Part shown: piece by piece, positions 59,720 to 64,000 of the stretch
Layout: each line of letters opens with the position of its first letter
How positions within the stretch are numbered: position 1 is the first letter of the stretch
DNA from: Gordonia humi
GTDB lineage: Bacteria; Actinomycetota; Actinomycetes; Mycobacteriales; Mycobacteriaceae
Direction: 5' to 3'
Assembly: GCF_014197435.1 (NCBI RefSeq)
Contig: NZ_JACIFP010000001.1
Span: 4,712,001-4,776,000, forward strand
Length of the DNA: 64,000 nucleotides
Program-made: the position numbers and the translations under genes
Notes under the pieces: generated by a model
Seen by the model: only the letters and a program-made list of their open reading frames with translations
What the model was told of the DNA's origin: nothing
Database searches by the model: none

Positions 59720-60025
59720 ATGAGTGAGACAACACGTTCGGCAGTCCAGGTGATCGCCCACTATTACGCGAAACCCGACACAGCCGACGACGTGCTCGCC
59801 GCACTCACCCGATTGGCGGCCGCGAGCCGCACCGAGCCCGGCAACCGCACCTATGAATTCTTCCGCGGCGTCGAAGCGCCCGAGCACATCGTCATCCTCG
59901 AGTCGTACGACTCGCAGGCCGCCCTGGACGCCCACCGCGCGTCCGACCATTTCCGATCGATCGGCGTCGGCCGGATCATCCCGATGCTCACCGAGCGCGC
60001 GGTGATCGAACTCCCGACCGACTGA
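59720..60025 (+). CDS. antibiotic biosynthesis monooxygenase (ABM) domain protein
   Basis: This 101-residue single-domain protein has the ferredoxin-like ABM fold: VQVIAHYYAKPDTADDVLAALTRLAAASRTEPGNRTYEFFRG, then PEHIVILESYDSQAALDAHRASDHFR. ABM proteins are dimers that act on quinones or as heme or small-molecule oxygenases, but many are unassigned. It is followed after 38 bases by the CitE-like gene. The start is marked by TACAAT. Confidence 0.88.
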   Translation: MSETTRSAVQVIAHYYAKPDTADDVLAALTRLAAASRTEPGNRTYEFFRGVEAPEHIVILESYDSQAALDAHRASDHFRSIGVGRIIPMLTERAVIELPTD

Positions 60026-60063
60026 CCGCCGAACCTCCTCCCTCCCGCCCCGAAGGACCTCTC

Positions 60064-60903
60064 ATGACCTCTGCAGACTCCGCGATCGACTACGCCCTCT
60101 CCCGCTCCTGGCTCCTGGTCAGCGGCGACCGCCCCGAGACCTTCGCCGACTCCGTCGCGTCGGAGGCCGACCAGCTGATCTTCGACCTCGAAGACGCTGT
60201 CGCGGCCGCCCGCAAACCGCAGGCGCGCGACATCGTCGCCGACTGGCTGTCCGTCCCCGGCAACGAGGGCTGGGTACGCATCAACGACGCCGACACCACT
60301 TTCTGGAGCGACGACATCGCCCGCCTGCGCACCGTTCCCGGCCTGCGCGGCGTGATGCTCGCGAAGGTCGAATCGGCCGCGCACGTCGCCGACACCATTG
60401 CCGCGTTCGGCGGCCGCGTGGCCGTCGTCGCCCTCGTGGAATCCGCCCTCGGCATCGAGGAAGCGACCGCGATCGCCCGCGCCGGCGCCGTGCGCCTGGC
60501 GTTCGGATCCGGCGACTACCGCCGCGACACCGGCATGGCCGCCACCGATCTCGCGATGTCGTTCCCCCGTGCCCGCCTGGCGAACTCGTCGCGGATCGGC
60601 AAGCTGCCCAACCCGATCGACGGTCCGACTCCCGGCTCCGACCTCGATCTGCTGCGCGCGCAGACCGTCATCGCCCGCGACCACGGAATGACCGGCCGCC
60701 TCTGCCTGTACCCGGCTCAGGCCCGCATCGTGAACGAGGCGATGAGCCCGACCGCCGCCGACGTCGACTGGGCCCGCGCGTTCCTCGGCGAGTTCGAACG
60801 CGAGGGCGGACAGATCCGCAACGGCAGCGACAAGCCGCGTCTGTTCGAGGCCAACCGCATTCAGCGTCTCGCATCGGCGTACGGAGTCACGACCGCAGTC
60901 TGA
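60064..60903 (+). CDS. HpcH/HpaI aldolase/citrate lyase beta-subunit family (CitE-like)
   Basis: The 279-residue TIM-barrel protein has WLLVSGDRPETF near the start, FDLEDAVAAARKPQAR near 41 with the metal-binding Glu region, WVRINDADT near 70, LAKVESAAHV near 100, VALVESALGIEEA near 123, and LCLYPAQARIVNEAM near 216. Stand-alone CitE-like enzymes cleave or form malyl- or citramalyl-CoA type thioesters. It lies downstream of the ABM gene with a ribosome site GAAGGA. Confidence 0.9.
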   Translation: MTSADSAIDYALSRSWLLVSGDRPETFADSVASEADQLIFDLEDAVAAARKPQARDIVADWLSVPGNEGWVRINDADTTFWSDDIARLRTVPGLRGVMLAKVESAAHVADTIAAFGGRVAVVALVESALGIEEATAIARAGAVRLAFGSGDYRRDTGMAATDLAMSFPRARLANSSRIGKLPNPIDGPTPGSDLDLLRAQTVIARDHGMTGRLCLYPAQARIVNEAMSPTAADVDWARAFLGEFEREGGQIRNGSDKPRLFEANRIQRLASAYGVTTAV

Positions 60904-61042
60904 CGCACCGCCGGGCCGACCCCGAACCCGCGTGTACGCGTCGCCGTCCACGACGTGAACGACGACGCCCCGCCGATGCAGTACGTTCGACGGTCAGGGG
61001 GTGTGAGAGCCGCGCCCAACCGACCCGTCGAGGAGCAGCCCT

Positions 61043-61828
61043 GTGACATCCGGATTCGCCTCGCCGATCCTGACTTCGCCGAACGGGCCGACGCGCGGTC
61101 CCCATGCGTCGGTCCTGGCACTCGGCGCCCCGCTCGCCTTGGGACAGAACGTCTTCTGGAACAGCCCGGAACGCCCCGGCGCAGCGCCCGGGACAGTCGA
61201 CGCATCCGTCGAAGAGAAGCTGGCGCTCACCCGACGCTGGCAGATCACGAGCACCGACTCGTGGTTGTCGGTGACCGATCGGATGATCCGCGGCGAGCAC
61301 ATCCGTGCACACGCCGCCGAAGCCGCCCTCGACGTGCGCGACGAAGTCCTCGAATCGTCGTCGTCCGCCTATCTGGACATCGACGACTGGCTGCGGGCGA
61401 CGAGTACCCACGCCGAACGCAACGGCTGGGACGACGACCACACCGATCTCGTGATGCGCTTGGCGGTGAAAGCTTTTCACGCGGAACAGCAGCTCGCCGC
61501 CGACGATATGCTGCCCGCCGGGCAGCGAGTCGTGACGATGTTCGCGCACGACCTCGCGACCGCCGCCTACCTCACGCAGGCGGGCGCCCGCATGGGTTAC
61601 GCCGACCCGGCGACGGTGAATCAGATGATCGACGCGATCGGTCACAACGCGGCGGGTGTGTTCAGCTCGTGGGCGTCGTTCGCGGCGTCGTACGCGATGG
61701 CGTCGACGATGCTCTACGGCGGCTACCCGGTCGACGAACCGTACACCGGTGCGGTGTCGGCGGTACGGCTGCTGCTGTCGGACCCGATGAGTCCGTGGAC
61801 CAACATCGGCTTCCCGGGACAGCCGTGA
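61043..61828 (+). CDS. DUF1266 domain protein, copy 1
   Basis: This 261-residue protein is the first of three tandem paralogues. Marks of the family are LALTRRWQITSTDSWLSVTDRMIRGE, the central FSSWASFAASYAMASTMLYGG, and the C-terminal SPWTNIGFPG shared by all three. DUF1266 proteins occur in bacteria without a known activity. GTG 61043 has GAGGAG 7 bases upstream. The stop overlaps the next GTG (GTGA). Confidence 0.85.
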   Translation: MTSGFASPILTSPNGPTRGPHASVLALGAPLALGQNVFWNSPERPGAAPGTVDASVEEKLALTRRWQITSTDSWLSVTDRMIRGEHIRAHAAEAALDVRDEVLESSSSAYLDIDDWLRATSTHAERNGWDDDHTDLVMRLAVKAFHAEQQLAADDMLPAGQRVVTMFAHDLATAAYLTQAGARMGYADPATVNQMIDAIGHNAAGVFSSWASFAASYAMASTMLYGGYPVDEPYTGAVSAVRLLLSDPMSPWTNIGFPGQP

Positions 61829-62667
61829 TCGACCGCCGCGCCGACAGCGGCATCGCACCGAGATTCGGTTCGACCGTCTATGCGGCGGCCACGTCGAAGA
61901 TCGTCGTCGACCCGACCGGCCCGCTGTACGACGACCGGGCGCAGGCCCTCGCCCTCGACGCCGTGTCGGCGACCTCCGGAACCATCGCCTGGAACAGCCT
62001 GGTGATCCCCGGCATGTCGACATACGAGGTGCGAGTCAATCTGTCCCGCAACGGGATCGATAGCACCGGCGACTGGGTGTCGCACCTGGGTTCGTGTCTG
62101 GATCCGGACATGTTCGGCGATCTGGGATTCGTCCTCGACGTGCGGGCGGAGATGATGCGGCGCGAGGGCCGAGCCGTCTCCGTCGAGCACTGGCGCGCCG
62201 AACTCCACGAGTTCCTCGCCGCGAGCGGCCAGGACGACGACGCGCACGAGGCGGTCGATCGGATCTGCACCGCGGTGGACGAGGTCGACGGTTGGATCGC
62301 CGCGGCCGGCCTGCTCCCGGCGGGCACGGCGTTGCGCTCGGTGATCGGCGCCCAGTGCTCGCGGGCGGTGACCGCTCTCCGTTGGGGCGCCCAGTCCGGC
62401 TACGGCGACGCCGACGCCGTCCGCCAGGGGCTGTTCGCGGCCCGCGATCTCGCCGGTCGCCACTTCGCCGACTGGACCGAGTACGGTACGTCGGTCCTCG
62501 CCGGGTGGGCCTTGAGCGAGGCGCCCGAGAACCGTCGCGCCGCGTGGGACGCCGGTCTGCCCGCCCTCGCCACTCTCCTGACCGCCGTCGACAGTCCGTG
62601 GCGCAACCTCGACTTCCCGCTCACCGCAGACTTCACCGGTCTGCCCGACCTTCTCGGAGACGACTGA
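61825..62667 (+). CDS. DUF1266 domain protein, copy 2
   Basis: The 280-residue product is more divergent. Its VNLSRNGIDSTGDWVSHLGSCLDPDMF, FADWTEYGTSVLAGWALSEA and SPWRNLDFP align with the same blocks of copies 1 and 3. It is translationally coupled to copy 1 and its stop overlaps the ATG of copy 3 by one base. The N-terminal 50 residues are not shared. Confidence 0.8.
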   Translation: MIDRRADSGIAPRFGSTVYAAATSKIVVDPTGPLYDDRAQALALDAVSATSGTIAWNSLVIPGMSTYEVRVNLSRNGIDSTGDWVSHLGSCLDPDMFGDLGFVLDVRAEMMRREGRAVSVEHWRAELHEFLAASGQDDDAHEAVDRICTAVDEVDGWIAAAGLLPAGTALRSVIGAQCSRAVTALRWGAQSGYGDADAVRQGLFAARDLAGRHFADWTEYGTSVLAGWALSEAPENRRAAWDAGLPALATLLTAVDSPWRNLDFPLTADFTGLPDLLGDD

Positions 62668-63518
62668 TGGCACTGTTTCGGCGACGATCGACCGACGAGG
62701 AACGCGATTGGGGCACCAACGATCCCGAGAAACTCGCGGAGGTCATGGCCCGCGACTTCGCGTCGGCGCCGCTCCCCACCGATCCCGTCGGATACCTGTA
62801 CGGCCCCATCGCGCAGGGACTGGCCATGTCCGGGCCGATGGCAGCGGCGAACAACGGCTGCTGGAATTCGCTGACCGACATCGGCGACCTCACCGTCACC
62901 GATGTGCGCGACATCCTCGACGGCACCTGGGGCATCACCGACGCCGACGACTGGATGGAACGGCTCAACGCACTCGTGTCCTCCGGATACGGAGACTGGA
63001 TCGCCTACCACGCCGCCGACATCCGGCGGGACGCTCGGCGCGCCCGCGACGTGTCGACGCTCGACGATGCGACATGGGAACGTGAGCTGCGCGCCGAGGC
63101 CGCGCGGCTCGAGACGCAGGACGGATACGCCGACGCCCTCGTCGCGGCGATCCCCGGTATCCGCGCCGCCGAAGACACCCTCCGTCGCGGTCGGCTCCTC
63201 GCCGCCGACGAGGAGGTCGAGGCCCTCGACGCCTACGACTACGTGCGGGCGGGCAACATCGCCCGCTGGGGTGTCGCCGTCGGCTGGGGCGATCCGATCA
63301 TCGTCCGGAACGTCGCTCTCGCCGTCCGGGACGCGGCGATCGAACATTACTCGTCGTGGCGGGACTTCGGCCTCGGGATGACCGCCGGACGGATCGTGAC
63401 GTTCCCGGACACCTGGGGAAAGCGTGTGATCGACGGCGTCGAGCTGGTTCGTCCGTTCCTCGACTCGGTCCACTCACCGTGGAATCATCTGCCGTTCCCG
63501 ACCGAACCGTTGGACTGA
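62667..63518 (+). CDS. DUF1266 domain protein, copy 3
   Basis: This 283-residue protein has a basic start (ALFRRRSTDEE), WGITDADDWMERLNALVSSGYGDW and YSSWRDFGLGMTAGRIVTFPDTWG, and ends with SPWNHLPFPTEP. It contains the same three blocks as copies 1 and 2. No signal or membrane segment is seen in any of the three. The shared WxxW/SPW pattern suggests a common fold that may assemble as a complex. Confidence 0.83.
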   Translation: MALFRRRSTDEERDWGTNDPEKLAEVMARDFASAPLPTDPVGYLYGPIAQGLAMSGPMAAANNGCWNSLTDIGDLTVTDVRDILDGTWGITDADDWMERLNALVSSGYGDWIAYHAADIRRDARRARDVSTLDDATWERELRAEAARLETQDGYADALVAAIPGIRAAEDTLRRGRLLAADEEVEALDAYDYVRAGNIARWGVAVGWGDPIIVRNVALAVRDAAIEHYSSWRDFGLGMTAGRIVTFPDTWGKRVIDGVELVRPFLDSVHSPWNHLPFPTEPLD

Positions 63519-63571
63519 CGGAGTCGCTCGACGCAGGTCGAGTACACCGGACGCACGCGAACCGCCGACCG

Positions 63572-64000
63572 TCAGCGCATCGACCGCTCCAGCGTCGGCC
63601 ACGAGCGGTGCAGTTCGTCCTGCCAGTACGGCCAGGCGTGCGTGCCGACGTTCCGGAAGTGGAATGTCGCCGGAATCTTCAACTGCCGTAAGCGTTTCGA
63701 CAGGGTGATCGTGCACTGGTTCGTGGCCGCCTCGATCACGGTTCCCAGCCCCATCTGATTGGCGTACGTGTAGAGGTCGCCGTCGATGCCGGGGCCGTCG
63801 AGCCGGTCGTGCGGTCCGGGCACCCCCGAACCGTTGCTGATGTAGAGCGTGGTGCCGCGCAGCTTGTCCGCGTGGACGACGGGATCGTTGGCACGCCACC
63901 CGGGCCCGTCTTCGGGTCCCCACATGTTCTCGACGTCGCCGCCACCGCGGGATTCGATGACGATCTTGATGTACAACTGACCGAACGGCGTGCTCGTCTC
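63572..64000 (-). CDS. Ag85-like mycolyltransferase/esterase, C-terminal part (cut by window edge)
   Basis: Only about 142 C-terminal residues are in the window. ENMWGPEDGPGWRANDPVVHADKLRG and FHFRNVGTHAWPYWQDELHRSWPTL match the end of Ag85-family proteins (NMWGP, W-x-x-NDP, GTH-x-WPYW), where the His after GT is catalytic. Ag85 enzymes transfer mycolic acids to trehalose or arabinogalactan and are secreted. The nucleophile and signal peptide lie outside the window. The fragment supports a mycolic-acid-producing organism. Confidence 0.85.
   Translation of the reverse strand, partial: ETSTPFGQLYIKIVIESRGGGDVENMWGPEDGPGWRANDPVVHADKLRGTTLYISNGSGVPGPHDRLDGPGIDGDLYTYANQMGLGTVIEAATNQCTITLSKRLRQLKIPATFHFRNVGTHAWPYWQDELHRSWPTLERSMR

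Noticed and set aside
1..64000. Prophage, insertion sequence, integrative element or CRISPR array
   Set aside because: No integrase, transposase, phage structural gene, att-like repeat at the tRNA, or regular repeat-spacer array was seen.

Overview
The window is high-GC, densely packed actinobacterial DNA, most likely from a mycolic-acid-containing Mycobacteriales genus such as Gordonia or a close relative. The evidence is a DprE1-type oxidoreductase, an Ag85-type mycolyltransferase fragment at the right edge, a heparin-binding-haemagglutinin homologue, RamB next to isocitrate lyase, and many GTG starts. From memory and without a search, the gene content between about 9.5 and 39.8 kb resembles a rearranged version of the Mycobacterium tuberculosis block around Rv0462 to Rv0485: lpdC, ramB, icl1, fadB2, TetR, DUF445, XRE, hbhA, DUF2516, deoC, DUF2993, nitrilase, DUF2505, murB, SDR and ROK. 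I see no insertion sequence, prophage, CRISPR array or rRNA; there is one tRNA.

Layout. 0-6.3 kb: a translationally coupled esterase-ridA-winged-helix operon, a GyrI-like protein, a DprE1-like oxidoreductase, tRNA-Thr(UGU) and a ThrE exporter. 6.3-9.5 kb: a TipA-type MerR regulator with its probable own promoter, then a 55-residue protein and the trehalose genes otsA-otsB. 9.5-20.8 kb: SDR, ROK regulator, deoC, purU, a nitrilase/DUF2993 pair, DUF2505 paralogues, murB, an alpha/beta hydrolase and a MerR/DUF2516 pair. 20.8-30.9 kb: XRE regulator, DUF445, TetR-PPK2, hbhA, fadB2, aceA and ramB, the core of acetate and fatty-acid carbon metabolism. 30.9-46.4 kb: small regulators and enzymes, a four-gene amidohydrolase / Ntn hydrolase / exporter / AraC cluster, lpd, a TetR with an old-yellow-enzyme partner, an MHS transporter, a membrane-anchored AlbA_2 protein and a prolyl oligopeptidase. 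46.4-64 kb: membrane proteins, a second PPK2 of another class, two tyrosine-phosphatase paralogues, several TetR regulators, an acyl-CoA dehydrogenase and methylacyl-CoA racemase pair, an M20 peptidase, a GntR regulator, a CitE-like lyase, three tandem DUF1266 genes and the mycolyltransferase fragment.

The strongest window-wide signal is regulatory. About twenty genes carry a TANNNT -10 hexamer 6 to 8 bases before the first base of an ATG or GTG start, which points to leaderless mRNAs, and several divergent pairs have almost nothing else between them. Other leads are a palindrome shared by the XRE and hbhA promoters, a DprE1 paralogue with Thr in place of the benzothiazinone-target Cys, a FadB2 with a broken glycine loop, an AGTACT operator array before the acyl-CoA dehydrogenase, the tandem DUF1266 trio, and two genes whose starts do not fit their reading frames.
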